Source: Thamnaconus septentrionalis (lineage: Eukaryota; Chordata; Actinopteri; Tetraodontiformes; Monacanthidae). From it: a stretch of 64,000 nucleotides of DNA. Below the pieces are notes generated by a model. The model had not been told where the DNA came from. It worked only from the letters and a program-made list of their open reading frames with translations, and ran no database searches. Shown here piece by piece: positions 44,120 through 55,133 of the stretch (within the stretch, counting starts at the first letter, position 1; each line of letters starts with the position of its first letter). The position numbers and the translations under genes were made by a program. The DNA lies in assembly GCA_009823395.1 (NCBI GenBank), contig CM020514.1, forward strand, positions 942,881 to 1,006,880. The letters are read 5' to 3'.

Positions 44120-44212
44120 CCAGTTGGTTCTCTCTGATTGTATAAAGCGCTTTGAGACGCCATTGGTTGTGATTTAGCGCTGTACAAATAAAAGTTTATT
44201 ATTATTATTATT
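44120..44212 (+). other. 3' terminal signature of the L2-like LINE
   Basis: GCGCTTTGAGACGCCATTGG, GCGCTGTACAAATAAA and (TTA)n. This tail is the sequence recognised by the element's own RT in L2-clade LINEs. Confidence 0.85.
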
Positions 44213-44395
44213 ATGGATGTAAATATTGTGAGAGAATTTTGTCTTTTGATTCTGCTTGTTGGCTCAATGTGACAATAGTCAATCAATAAGTCATGAAATA
44301 TGCCATCAGTCTATATTGCACAACAATGTCAAGTGAATGATCAACTGTTGAATTGAAGCAATAAAGCAACAAGACAATCCAGATAGCAGTGGGAG

Positions 44396-45507
44396 TGTTT
44401 CCTGGCAGTGAACTGGTGCCAGTCAATGAGCTGACGTGACTGATGTCAGGCTGCAGGAACGTGTGTGTGTGTGTGTGTGTGTGTCACTGACATTCACCAC
44501 CAGGCTGTGACCTCTGCCTTGACCTTGTGGTCCTCAGTGGGACCTGCAGCAGAAAACAGCAGGTTTCTATTAGTCAGATTCTATGAGCAGGTCACATGAT
44601 GACAGGATCAGCAGCAGCCAATCAGAAGGTGGAGGCTGGAGGTCCTCACCTGTCCCTCAGGGGTCTGGGCTCTGCACCCTGGATGACCTGCAGCCAATGT
44701 TCCCTCTAATTTTTCAACACAAGCTCCTTGAGCACACTGAGGACCACTGTGAGCAACATCAGATGTGCACGCTGTGGCCACACACCAGTATTACACCTGT
44801 TCAAAACCTTGGATCATAGCAAGTTACATGGCTTATTAAAAGAATCAAATTCCAGCAGCAATTTTCATGAGTTTACTTTGAATAGAAGTGATTTGGCCCA
44901 CTTCAAATGAAAAAGATCAAAATCTTGTTGTTCATGAGATGTGTCGTGTGTTATATGTGAGAGTCCTGCTTTAACCATAGGAAGAGTCCTGCTTTGGCCT
45001 GGCTGAGGTCCAGTTGTGGCCTGGCTGAGGGTCATGTTCTGGAAGAAATACGTGTGCTGTAGCTTGTGATACAGTGTGAATCCCTGTCACTCTTTGTCTG
45101 TAAAATATCTAACTACTCAGTTATTTATTAGCATTTCTACGACCCATCAGGGTTTCCTCTAGGATTGTTTGAAACTGTGGGGGAGGGCTTCAGCGTCGTC
45201 ATCGGCGCCATATTTTTTTTTTTTCCAACAATATCTTTATTTATTTTCAAACATAGTAATACACAATATAGAACAAGAACTTGAAACTCTTGCCCACAAC
45301 CAAACTGAGCTCACCACCAAGACATAGCTACCAAAAGAGATTCAAAAAACAAACAAACAAAAAAAAAATACCCACAGTAAACAAAGAAATGAAGTTAATT
45401 AAATAAAAAGTAAAACTATAAAAAATAAATAAATAAAAAGGAGAGAGAAAGGGGGAATAAGTATACACAACCACCTTTACATTGATATCATTCACTATAT
45501 TGAAATT
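44396..45507. other. Unassigned, with small repeats
   Basis: (GT)n at 44461-44484 and a GT-rich flank. A stretch from about 44696 ('ccaatgttccctctaattttt') looks like the start of another interspersed repeat. An A-rich tract at 45350-45440 follows a T-run at 45211-45224. No gene recognised. Confidence 0.45.
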
Positions 45508-46953
45508 AAAATTTTAGCTTCCACTCACTGATGCTCCAGGGTGGAGACCAGGCAACAGAGATGTAGTCCTACACGCTACTCTGGGCTTCTCTCACTGCCG
45601 TCCCCAGCTGTTAGTCCTCGAAGTCCTGCCATTCTTTTAGAAGTTGTGTCGGTCCCTCGCACCTCCAAACCTCTTATACTGTGCAAATCTCCAATCGATT
45701 ATAGTAACCTAATTCAAATAGATTGTAGAAATAAGGGGGCCCGGTCGGAGGTAGCTCCAGGGTCTCCCACAAACAAAATGGTGAACTGTGGCCTTCTTAA
45801 CATTAGGTCTCTACATTCCAAGGCAGTTTTAGTTAATGATTTGATTAGTGAACATAATGTTGATATTTTCGGCCTCACAGAGACATGGCTACGTCGAGAT
45901 GAATATTTTAGTCTTAATGAAGCCACTCCTCCTAGTCATATTAATACTCATCAGGCTCGTGATAGTGGTCGAGGAGGTGGCGTTGCAGCTATTTATAATT
46001 CCAACTTGTTAGTCAATCTCAAGGCTCAATCTACTTATGATTCATTTGAGAGTTTATCTATGTCTATTTTGTTTTCATCTGATAGACAGACAGATTCCGT
46101 TGAATTCATTGTTGTCTACCGTCCCCCCGGTCCGTATTCTTCTTTCTTAGATGAATTTTCAGAGTTTTTGTCTACTTTAGCATTGACTAAAGATAAGATC
46201 ATCGTGATTGGGGATTTTAATATCCATGTTGACATTGAGAGTGACAGTCTGAGTTCTCAATTTAAATCAATCCTGGACTCCTTAAGGTTCCTTCAAGTTG
46301 TGAATGTCCCCACTCATAAGCATAGTCATACTTTGGATCTTGTGCTCACTTTTGGACTTGGTGTAGAGCAGTTGACAATCTTTCCCCGAAATGACGTTTT
46401 GTCTGACCACTTTCTGATCACTTTCGGCTTTATTGTGGCGGATCACATTCCCCAAGCAAGGTCTATAATGAGTAGAAACATTTCGGACTCTGTTGTTGCT
46501 GAATTTAAAGAGAGGCTTCCTGATCTGCTTGATGCTCTTGTACCTCTGGACATGCTTCCGGCCTCTCCCCCTACCCACTTGACTGATCTTGATCTTGACT
46601 CCTTGACAGATCGTTTTTCTGGTATTCTGAAATCAACATTGGATGATCTTGCCCCTTATAAGGTAAGAATGAAAAGGCAGGATCGATCAGCCCCTTGGTT
46701 TACTTCCTCTACTCGCAAATAAAAACAAAATTTGCGAAGGCTTGAGAGAACTTGGCGTTCGTCAAAAACAGCTTGATCCTTCAAGACTTGGCAGGATTGC
46801 TTTAGGTCCTATAAAAAGGCCCTGCGTATCAGTAGAACTTCCTACTATTCTGCTCTTATTGATTCCAACAAGAACAACCCAAGATTTTTATTTAGTACAG
46901 TTGCTAAGCTGACGAGGAGCCATCATTGTGTTGAGCCTTGTGTCCCTATTGGC
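45508..46953 (+). mobile_element. L2-like LINE, copy 2 (both ends truncated)
   Basis: It is homologous to 40310-41762 of the full copy, beginning in the last codons of ORF1 (AAAATTTTAGCTTCCACTCA) and ending at CCCTATTGGC. A different LINE-type tail follows. It lacks the RT and the 3' end, so it is a fragment created by later rearrangement or insertion. Confidence 0.88.
45541..46722 (+). pseudogene. L2-like LINE copy 2: open endonuclease frame
   Basis: A 393-codon frame covers the whole APE-type endonuclease: LLNIRSLHSK, GLTETWLRRD, VVYRPPGPYSS, VIGDFNIHVD and NDVLSDHFLITF, so the N, E, Y, D/N and SDH catalytic motifs are all in one frame. It ends at TAA after APWFTSSTRK, where the full copy is also disturbed. 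The METRQQ start is shared with copy 1; MVNCGLLNIRSL at 45778 is an alternative start. The RT is absent, so it is not an active LINE gene. This frame shows what the broken copy 1 endonuclease once looked like. Confidence 0.8.
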
Positions 46954-47803
46954 ACTGAAAATGCTCAATCCTGCAGTCCTGTCTTTACTGTTGTATTGTA
47001 CTTGGACTGTTTATGCACAATTTCGTTGTACACGTTTACGTGTTGCAATGACAATAATGCCGCACACCATACCAAAAATAATCAATCAATCAATCCAACT
47101 TTATTTACATAGCACCTTCCAACAACCAAATGGTGCACAAGGTGCTTTCCAGAGTGAAACAAATAAAAGCAATTGCAATAAAAAGAGTAAAAATACAGCA
47201 AAACTGTGAATAAAAAAAAAAAAAAGAATGTATGGAGTGTGAGAGTCAGTGTCTTGTCAGTAATGCCTGTAGGTGTGTGGATGGAGTGAATGGTATGAGT
47301 GCGTGTTGTCTGTGTGCAACAAAGAAAAAGCATCACGGGAAGTGAAAAACAAAGCAGCTGCTGCGGTGGAAGCCAGGTGTGAGAGAGCCAGTGCTGAGGG
47401 AGGCGGTCCTAAACAAGCTGTGCACCGGCCAGGTGCACCTGGTTCGTCATCAGCACCTGAAAGAGACACACAAAGTCACACTCCAGCAACTGTTGATGGA
47501 GATGATGGAGTGACTGGTGAGAAGAAGCAGACTCTCAGTCACATATCAAGTGTGGAACATATGAAGGTCATGTGATCAGGGAGTGTTGGACTGATACTGA
47601 CGCCTGATGAAGATGAACTGATCAATAATTGAGTGGTGAACTGAGAGAAGAAGCAGTTTGGCAGCAGATGTTGGATGAATGAGGAGCAGCTGGACGTCAC
47701 CATCCTCCTCTCACACTGTGACTGGGAACACTGGACCTCTGTTGTGTGATGAACTGTGTTTGGTGCTGGAACCATAACCCACTGGTTCCAAACCAGTACT
47801 GAC
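46954..47803. other. LINE 3' tail fragment and simple-repeat region downstream of NLR copy 2
   Basis: 46990-47060 carries 'tgttgtattgtacttggactg...atttcgttgtac', the 3' UTR signature of another LINE family (unnamed). (AATC)n and 'caactttatttacatagcacctt' at 47083-47130 begin a second repeat. 47240-47575 is open on the plus strand (Lys/Ala/Glu-rich) but has no recognised domain. No terminal NLR exon was found here. Confidence 0.5.
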
Positions 47804-47977
47804 CTCAGACCCGACAGTTTATAGTATCTGCTGTTGACAAGATACTTCAGTGGCTTCACTGATGATTCCTCCAGCTGGTTCCCAGTCAGGTCCAGGTGTC
47901 TGAGGTGGGAGGGGTTGGACTTCAGAGCTGAGAGCAGCCAATCACAACTGAGCTCTGACAAACTGCACCTCCACAAC
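47804..47977 (-). pseudogene. NLR copy 2, LRR exon 5 (174 bp, open)
   Basis: Acceptor TTATTCAG before 47977 and donor GAG|GTCAGT after 47804. It encodes [37 protein letters not shown] and KLSGLRS. The exon is intact, but its second repeat diverges from the usual '[16 protein letters not shown]'. It is the last LRR exon I can find for this gene. Confidence 0.8.
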
Positions 47978-48327
47978 CTGAATAAAGAATAAATGATGGA
48001 GAGTTTATAATGATGGAGAGTTTTTCCAGGGTGTCATCACTCTGAAAATCAAGGTGAAATGTCCACTTCAGAATCTGACACTACAGAAAATGTCACCTTG
48101 AAATTAAATCCTCAGTCCAAAACTAATGTGTGTTGAAATGATGTTTGGTCACATGACCACTGAATATTTTTTTTTTTTTTTTTTACTTTAGACATTAAAT
48201 GGAGATCTCATATTTCTAGATGTCATTTTGATATGAATAAACCTTCAGTTCAATGTTTATTCAACATGTGTGATGAACTGTGTTTGGTGCTGAAACCATC
48301 ATCCACTGGTTCCAAACCAGTACTGAC

Positions 48328-48494
48328 CTCAGAGTCTCCAGTTTACAGTCTGGACTCTGCAGAAAACCACTCAGCACCTTCACTCCTGAATCCTGCAGCT
48401 GGTTGTCACCCAGGTCCAGGTGTCTGAAGTGGGAGGGGTTGGACTTCAGAGCAGCCAATCACAGCTGAGCTCTGACAAACTGCAGCTCTCCAAC
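48328..48494 (-). pseudogene. NLR copy 2, LRR exon 4 (7 bp deletion)
   Basis: Splice sites are conserved, but the length is 167 bp rather than 174. Relative to the sister exons, a TGAGAGC heptamer is missing after 'cttcagagc' (near 48452), shifting the frame. Downstream it still reads [18 protein letters not shown] and [15 protein letters not shown]. Confidence 0.82.
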
Positions 48495-50849
48495 CTGAAT
48501 ACAGAATAAATGATGGTGTGTGTGAGTTTTAAGAGTATTTGAAATAAAAAAAATAATGTCTATAACACTGTCATGTTCATTAAACCAATCAGAAGCACAA
48601 CAATACAACTGAAATAATGAATCACCATAATAAAATATATATCAACCTGTTTATGTTGCGCCCCTGAAAGCAGGGAGAATTGATCACACAGGGTGATGAC
48701 AGTGCTTCCTCATCAGAGTGTTTAATACAATCAAATTTATCATATAAACAATGTACAAACTCAAGATATCTTGCAACAACGTTCATTCATTCACCCGCGA
48801 CAGTTGCCGGCCGAACGCTGCACAGACACACCGAAATCGCTTACACACGCACGCACACACGCGCCCAGTAAAATTACTTTCCATCGAACCCAAAATGTCC
48901 TATAACACGCTCTTAGCGCCCCAAACATTTTTATAATATTTCGACACCCCCTTTTACTGCTTTCCTGCTCACTACACACCTGAAAGCAGGGAGAATTGAT
49001 CACACAGGGTGATGACAGTGCTTCCTCATCAGAGTGTTTAATACAACGAGGAAGACACCGCGACTCCCGTGGGGTACTGTGCGGAGGCAAACACAATCGA
49101 TCACCAACTCCTGGATTCAGATCGCCGTGTGGATCACCGATAACATTACTTTTTAACAACAACAACAACAAAAGATAAAAGATAAAATACTAAATGAATG
49201 AATTAAATCGTATTTAATATAACCATTTCTAACATTTCTTTTTAACACTTTTCATTTTTTTTTTTTACATTATCACAGTATTGTGATCAATTACATGACT
49301 CTCCAATTATAACCCTCTTCATTTAGTCATGTGACCACTGATCAGCTGTTCAAAATGTTGGAATTCATTGATTCATTTTGCCTCAAAGGTTCAGTGTGTA
49401 AAATCAGTCCAGATTTATTGCTGAAAGCTTCATATACAACCATCAATATAGTTTGAAGTCTTTGATTCGTATAAAATAAAAGTCCTCTGGTTTTCCTGCC
49501 GTTAGAACGGTTCTTTATCGAAACAGACAGAAGGGCAAAGGTCGTGGCCATCTTGCACCACCATGTTTGTAGGCGGCTGGTTGGGAAGATCAGTTTGAGA
49601 GACAGTTTCATATTGATGGTTGGAGGCTGGAATCCTCTAATTAACCAAATGCTGAGAACAAATGGTTATTAAGTGATGGTAATGGTTATAATGGCGAGTT
49701 TTTCCAGGGTGTCGTCACAATGAAAATCAAAGTGAAATGTTGACTTCAGAATCTGACACTACAGAATAAAATGGGAGAGGGAGGGCGAGCGAACGAGTGC
49801 TGCACTGCTGAGTCCATTACTGGCTCTTGATGATTTTGCTGTCTGGGCCCCCTTGCACCAAAGTAGGATTCCGTCATCCAAGATGAGTCACGAAGCCTTC
49901 AGCGTTCAACCAATCCACAACACGTGTGTCCAGGCATCATGGGTTGCACTAAAAGCCATCCAGGATGAGAAGACACGGATTCATCAAGCCAGGTGTAAGC
50001 TATCCTGGATCAGTGCGCGCACGCGGCTTCCTTCCATAGACCCCCGTTATGGAGCTGGGATTGACGGATTGGCCGTTTTTGACCTCCTCATAAGCCTCCA
50101 TGAGGATTTGCGCCTGGGACGGGTATTCAGACTCTCTAACTTTCAAAGCTCAATAAAATGTGGGCCGGCGCAGACAGCCTGGGCGGGCTTGGAAGCCCAG
50201 ACTCCCAGGTCATAGTCATGCGCACCAAGCATTCAGCCAAAGGGATCTTCCCTTGGCCAAGCAGCCAGGGCGCATGATCAATTGGAGGCATAGTGACAGG
50301 ACCGTCCACTGTCACAACAACAACCTCATGTTACTCTTTGATGTGTCTTCATGTTTCTATGGGATGTGTATTTTTATATAGGATGAATGGCAAAGTAGAA
50401 GTCATGTTTGAAATGATCCAATGATTGCAACATGATCTCAACTCAATTCTCTATCATGATTGAAATGAAATGATTCCAAAGCTTGAAATAATGACAGTGG
50501 CTGGAGGTGAATGTGATAAGAATGTGCAGTGTTGAGTGGAAGAAGCACTGCTTTCCACTGGTGGTGACTGTTGACTGAGACAAGGATGAAATAGATCCTG
50601 GAACTCAGCCTGGTCTGGAGCAGCTCACTCCACACAATAAATCTCCATGGTAACTTCTACCAGAATATATCTCACTTCCACCTATCCCACTGTTGTGCAG
50701 CCAGATCACACATCAATTGATCCAGGATAACCAAGATATCCCGGCTTAATCCCTCATCCTAGTTTCCTGCAACAGGGCCCAGTCAAGTGAAAATCATGAC
50801 AACAATAACAAGAGTGATAGAAGTTGTAGAGTGAAGAGGGTGAACTGAC
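48495..50849. other. Intron of NLR copy 2 with internal repeats
   Basis: A ~70 bp segment (CCTGAAAGCAGGGAGAATTG...) occurs at 48664-48733 and again at 48980-49048. 49342-49612 is duplicated at 51690-51958. 49766-50330 holds an open plus-strand stretch containing SLHEDLRLGRVFRLSN with no recognised domain. No LRR exon lies in this interval. Confidence 0.6.
49342..49612. repeat. Intronic direct duplication (partner 51690-51958)
   Basis: Both copies run from 'gatcagctgttcaaaatgttgg' to 'ggaagatcagtttga-agacagttt' with few differences. The pairing fits expansion of the LRR array by duplication of exon-plus-intron units. Confidence 0.85.
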
Positions 50850-51022
50850 CTCAGAGTCTCCAGTTTACAGTCTGGACTCTGCAGAAAACCACTCAGCACC
50901 TTCACTGATGAATCCTGCAGCTGGTTCCTACTCAGGTCCAGCTCTCTGAGTGGGAGGGGTTGGACTTCAGAGCTGAGAGCAGCCAATCACAGCTGAATTC
51001 TGACAACCTGCAGTCCTCCAAC
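50850..51022 (-). pseudogene. NLR copy 2, LRR exon 3 (1 bp deletion)
   Basis: 173 bp between acceptor TATTCAG and donor GAG|GTCAGT. One G is missing in the 'ctctgagtgggagg' stretch near 50950 (sister exons read 'ctctaaggtgggagg'), a single-base frameshift. The second half reads [20 protein letters not shown] in the shifted frame. Confidence 0.82.
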
Positions 51023-51338
51023 CTGAATAGAGAATAAATAATGGAGAGTTTATAATGATGGAGAGTTTTTCCAGGGTGTCATCACTCTGAAAATCAAAGT
51101 GAAATGTCGACTTCAGAATCTGCAACGAAAGAAAAGGAGAGGGTGAGTGAATGAGTGCTGCAATCTTAAATCTGACCACTCGATGGCAGGACTTTACACA
51201 CTGTACCTGCAACCCAGTTTCACTCATTTCAAACACAAACCAGTCACTGCAAATTGAATTTCCAACAGCAGTGAAGTGAAAACCATAACAACAATAACAA
51301 GAGTGATAGAAGTTGGAGAGTGAAGAGGGTGAACTGAC

Positions 51339-51512
51339 CTCAGAGTCTCCAGTTTACAGTCTGGACTCTGCAGAAAACCACTCAGCACCTTCACTGATGA
51401 ATCCTGCTGCTGGTTCCAAGTCAGCTCCAGCTCTCTAAGGTGGGAGGGGTTGGACTTCAGAGCTGAGAGCAGCCAATCACAGCTGAGCTCTGACAAACTG
51501 CAGCTCCTCAAA
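51339..51512 (-). pseudogene. NLR copy 2, LRR exon 2 (174 bp, open)
   Basis: Acceptor TTATTCAG and donor GAG|GTCAGT. It encodes [38 protein letters not shown] and PDCKLETLR, the canonical 58-residue fish NLR LRR exon. No lesion. Confidence 0.85.
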
Positions 51513-51689
51513 CTGAATAAATAATAAATGTTGGTGTGAATGGAGATGTAATCACTATCTGAAATTAAAAAAAAAATATGAATGTCTATAACACTGTAAT
51601 GTTCATTAAACCAATCAGAAGCACAACAATAATACAGAAGTAATTAATCACCACAATGAAATATTTTATATCAACCTATTTAGTCATGT

Positions 51690-51958
51690 GCCCACTGATC
51701 AGCTGTTCAAAATGTTGGAATTCATTTTGCCTCAAAGGTTCAGTGTGTAAAATCAGTCCAGATTTAATGCTGAAAGCTTCATATACAACCATCAATATAG
51801 TTTGAAGTCTTTGATTCGTATAAAATAAAAGTCCTCTGGTTTTCCTGCCGTTAGAACGGTTCTTTATAGAAACAGACAGAAGGTCAAAGGTTGTGGCCAT
51901 CTTGCACTGCCATGTTTGTCAGCGGCTGGTTGGGAAGATCAGTTTGATAGACAGTTTC
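51690..51958. repeat. Intronic direct duplication (partner 49342-49612)
   Basis: See the partner copy. This copy lacks a few bases near 'tgattcattttgcctc'. 51959-52270 contains no recognised exon. Confidence 0.85.
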
Positions 51959-52559
51959 TCAACCTGAATAAAGAATCAATGTTTGATTTCTTCCATGTTG
52001 TAAAGTCATATGAGTCATTTCTCCCTGTTGATGATCCAGATGTGCAGTTGTTGGGATCACCGAGTCATTCCCTCGCACCAGTCACTGTGCCAGTGTGTTG
52101 TCAACACAATAACAACAGCAGTGTGTCAGTCAGTGTGCAGCCAATCAGCAGTGAAGATGGAAAATAATCAGTGAGTCCTTTGTGTGCTTGTGGCTGTTTT
52201 CAGTCATCAGAGTCTCGTTACAAGTCAAACACATTCAAAGGACAAGATGAAGAAATACTGCTGCACTATTAATCTGCCTCTAATATTTCTTCACAGGATC
52301 TTCTGCTCAGTCATGTGACCTTCATCACCAATCAACAACTTCCATTGAGCTCCAAAGTGACTGGAGACATTTTCCACACTTTCTTCCACCATCCAAAGTC
52401 TTTTCTGGCTGCAGATTGTTGACATGAAAATATCAACAACATCCACTTTGTCTAGATGAGTCTTTAATATCTGCTTCAAAGTCTTCACACTGAGCAGCGT
52501 TACACACCAGTTGTCATCTGCTGACACACACTGTCCACCAGTAGAAAGCAGGAACTGAC

Positions 52560-52721
52560 CTGAGAACTTCCAGTCTGCAGTTTGGACTCTGCAGTCCAGC
52601 ACAGAGCAGCTTCACTCCAGGATCCTTCAGGGTGGTGCCACTCAGGTCCAGCAGTGTGAGGTGGGAGGGGCTGGACTGCAGAGCTGAAGACACCACTGCA
52701 CACTGAAGCTCTGAGAGAAAA
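52560..52721 (-). pseudogene. NLR copy 2, LRR exon 1 (162 bp, open)
   Basis: Minus-strand exon with acceptor CATCCAG before 52721 and donor CAG|GTCAGT after 52560. It encodes [33 protein letters not shown] and CRLEVLR. It is the counterpart of the LRR exon at 2329-2499 and keeps the same phase, but is 9 bp shorter at its 5' end. The flanks match too, down to 52268. Confidence 0.82.
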
Positions 52722-52751
52722 CTGGATGAAGGAGAGCAGAGTGAGAACTTG

Positions 52752-52791
52752 CTGCTTCCATCATCATCACCACCACCACCATCACCACCAC

Positions 52792-52860
<69 letters not shown>

Positions 52861-52872
52861 CATCATCATCAT
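52752..52872. repeat. (CAT)n/(CAC)n microsatellite upstream of LRR exon 1
   Basis: About 40 CAT-type triplets, against about 10 at the orthologous place in copy 1 (2599-2628), so the tract has expanded or contracted since the duplication. Confidence 0.9.
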
Positions 52873-53402
52873 GAATGATTGAATAGTTGATTTTGGTTGA
52901 CAGTGTAAATTCAATCAATCTTGTGCAATCAACTGACAACAATGAAAAAGAAGCTTCCAAAACAAATATGCACATTATAAAGACTCACAACAAGAAAAAC
53001 ATAACAACTGTGTGAAGGAAAAAGCAGCAGGCTGAAGCCCAAGCTGATTCTTGCCTCTCCTATACAGTCCATACGATTACCTGGAATAATTAGTCAGACA
53101 AAATGAAAAAGGAAAAAAAGAGAAACACAACTCAACAAAATATTCTTGACATTATTCTTCATCATTGACTCACAATTCAATCATTTATCCTCATCCTCAT
53201 CAAGTATTTTGCACTTCAAGATTTTTTCAACTCAACAAAGAAGCACACATTTTCAAATGGTCACTGATCCCATTCCAAAATGGAACTCCCAAAAAAGAAA
53301 GACTTCTATATTTAACAATGGTTCTCACCTTCCATCATTCAAAGACACTCAACCCTCTGAACAATGCACACACACACACACACACACACAGTGTTTACGT
53401 AC
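52873..53402 (-). other. Intron of NLR copy 2 before LRR exon 1
   Basis: No exon recognised. A (CA)n tract at 53367-53391 lies next to the NACHT-exon donor, as in copy 1. Confidence 0.6.
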
Positions 53403-55133
53403 CTTCCCAAATGTATCACAGCCTTCCTGCAGTTCGTCACAGCTGGAATCAGTCTCAATCTTCCCTCCATGGTTGTCTCGTAATTGCTAAGGTGCAACTC
53501 TTCCAGAACTTCTGACATCTGCAGCACGTAGGCCAGAGCTGAACACTGGATGGCTGAGAGTTCCTTCTCTGATCTGTTCTCTGACTGCAGGAACTCTTGG
53601 ACCTCCTGATGCACTGACTGATCCTTCACCTCCAGCAGACAGTGGAAGATGTTGCTTCTGTCAGGAGAAACATCACCAGTGTTCATCTTCTTCAGGTTGT
53701 TGATGACCTTCTGTAAGGTTCCTGGATGGTTGTCAGTGAGACCCAGCAGGCCTCCTAAGAGTCTCTGGTTGGATTCCAGACTGAGACCATGGAGAAAGCG
53801 AACAAACAAGTCCAGGTGACCGTTTGGACTCTGCAAGGATTTCTCCATCATCCTCTTCAGGAACTTATCCAGGGATTCTCCAGAGTGACCATCTTCTGTC
53901 ATCTTTCTGTTGGTGTGACAGTGGAAGATGTAGACTGCAGCCAAAAACTCCTGCACGCTCAGATGAAAAAAGCAGTCGATGGTTTTGTGGAAGATCACAC
54001 TCTCTCTTCTGAAGATCTCTGTACAAACTCCTGAGTACACAGAGGCGTCAGTCACACTGAGACCACACTTCTCCAGGTCTTCACTGTAGAACATGATGTT
54101 TCCACTCTCCAGATGTTCAAATGCCAGCTGGCCCAGCTTCAGAAGAAGCTCCCTGTCCGCCTCCGTCAGCTCCTGTGAACCTCCTCCATACCTGTGCTGC
54201 TTCCTCTTGGTCTGGACCAGCAGGAAGTGTGAGTACATGTCAGTCAGGGTCTTGGGCAGCTCTCCTCTCTGCTCTGAGCTCAACATGCTCTCCAGAACTG
54301 TGGCAGTGATCCAGCAGAAGACCGGGATCTACTGGACACATCTCCTCTATCTCTGAACCTCCTCCTGAAATACTCCTCCTTCTGGTCATCGGTGAAGCCT
54401 CGTACTTCTGTCAGCCTGTCCACACATGACTGAGGGATGTGATTGGCTGCTGCAGGTCTGGAAGTTATCCACAGCAGAGCTGAGGGAAGCAGATCTCCTC
54501 TGATCAAGTTCGTTAGGACGCTGACTGACTTCTTCTGAGTGACGTCAGTCACCACCTGGTTGTCCTCAAGGTCCAGAGCCAGTCTGCTTTCATCCAGGCC
54601 GTCCAAGATGAAGAGAAGTTTGCAGACATGCAGCTGCTCTGCTGTGAGCTTCTCTAACGTTGGATGGAAAACATGCAGCAGCTCCAGAAGACTGTAGTGC
54701 TGCTCTTTGACCAAGTTGAGCTCCCTGAATGAGAGAGGAAGCACCAGATGAAGGTCCTGGTTCTCCAGGCCCTGGGCCCAGTCCAGAGTGAACTTCTGCA
54801 CTGAGAAGGTTTTTCCAACCCCAGCGACACCGTTGGTCAGCACCACTCTGACTCTGAGTCCCTGCTGCTCAGGTGAGGCTTCAAAGATCTGGCTGCACCT
54901 GATTGGACGGTCATGGAGGCTCTTCTTGGTCTTTTTGGTCTTCTTGGTCTCCATCTGCCTGACCTCATGCTGTCTGTTGACCTCCTCACTCAGTCCCTCA
55001 GTGATGTAGAGCTCAGTGTAGATGCTGTTGAGGAGGGTTTGACTTCCTGCTTCTTCACCTTCAGTTACACGTTCACATCTCCTCTCCAGACTGATCTTCT
55101 GCTGCTGTAGGAGGTCCTGCAGACCATCAGCCT
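53403..55133 (-). pseudogene. NLR copy 2, FISNA-NACHT exon (NLRC3-like), frame-broken
   Basis: Acceptor CTGCTCCAG and donor AAG|GTACGT as in copy 1, 1731 bp. Intact FISNA (LLNSIYTELYITEGLSEEVN), short linker (ETKKTKKTKKSLHDRP), Walker A (GVAGVGKTFSVQKF), Walker B (LLFILDGLDESR), ALLWITSRPAAANHIP, then [17 protein letters not shown]. After that, a 50 bp stretch present in copy 1 (after GGGATCT, near 54331) is replaced by one base, a net 49 bp deletion that shifts the frame in the helical/winged-helix region. Downstream [17 protein letters not shown]-type segments and [17 protein letters not shown] continue in another frame. FISNA and the nucleotide-binding core remain open from the exon start, so a truncated protein is conceivable. 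The upstream first exon was not found. Confidence 0.85.

Larger units (their letters stand above)
39060..44212 (+). mobile_element. Full-length L2-like (CR1 superfamily) LINE, 5153 bp
   Basis: Non-LTR retrotransposon with a 5' minisatellite, ORF1 (39396-40334), ORF2 (40344-43498, broken) and an L2-type 3' end (AAGCGCTTTGAGACGCC, GCGCTGTACAAATAAA, then (TTA)n). It is bounded by a 7 bp target duplication and has an empty-site counterpart at TRIM copy 2, so both ends are known precisely. Target-primed reverse transcription usually truncates 5' ends, which makes this complete copy notable. Confidence 0.9.

Noticed and set aside
47273..47575. 100-codon plus-strand frame with Lys/Ala/Glu-rich sequence
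   Set aside because: Low complexity, no homologue recognised, adjacent to LINE tail repeats; not called as a gene.
49853..50215. 120-codon plus-strand frame in the NLR-2 intron
   Set aside because: No domain or family recognised and no splice support; left as unassigned intronic DNA.
52642..52975. Poly-Asp/poly-Met protein upstream of the LRR exon
   Set aside because: It is a translation of the (CAT)n microsatellite continuing into the LRR exon frame; the acceptor at 52722-52723 excludes it from the exon.
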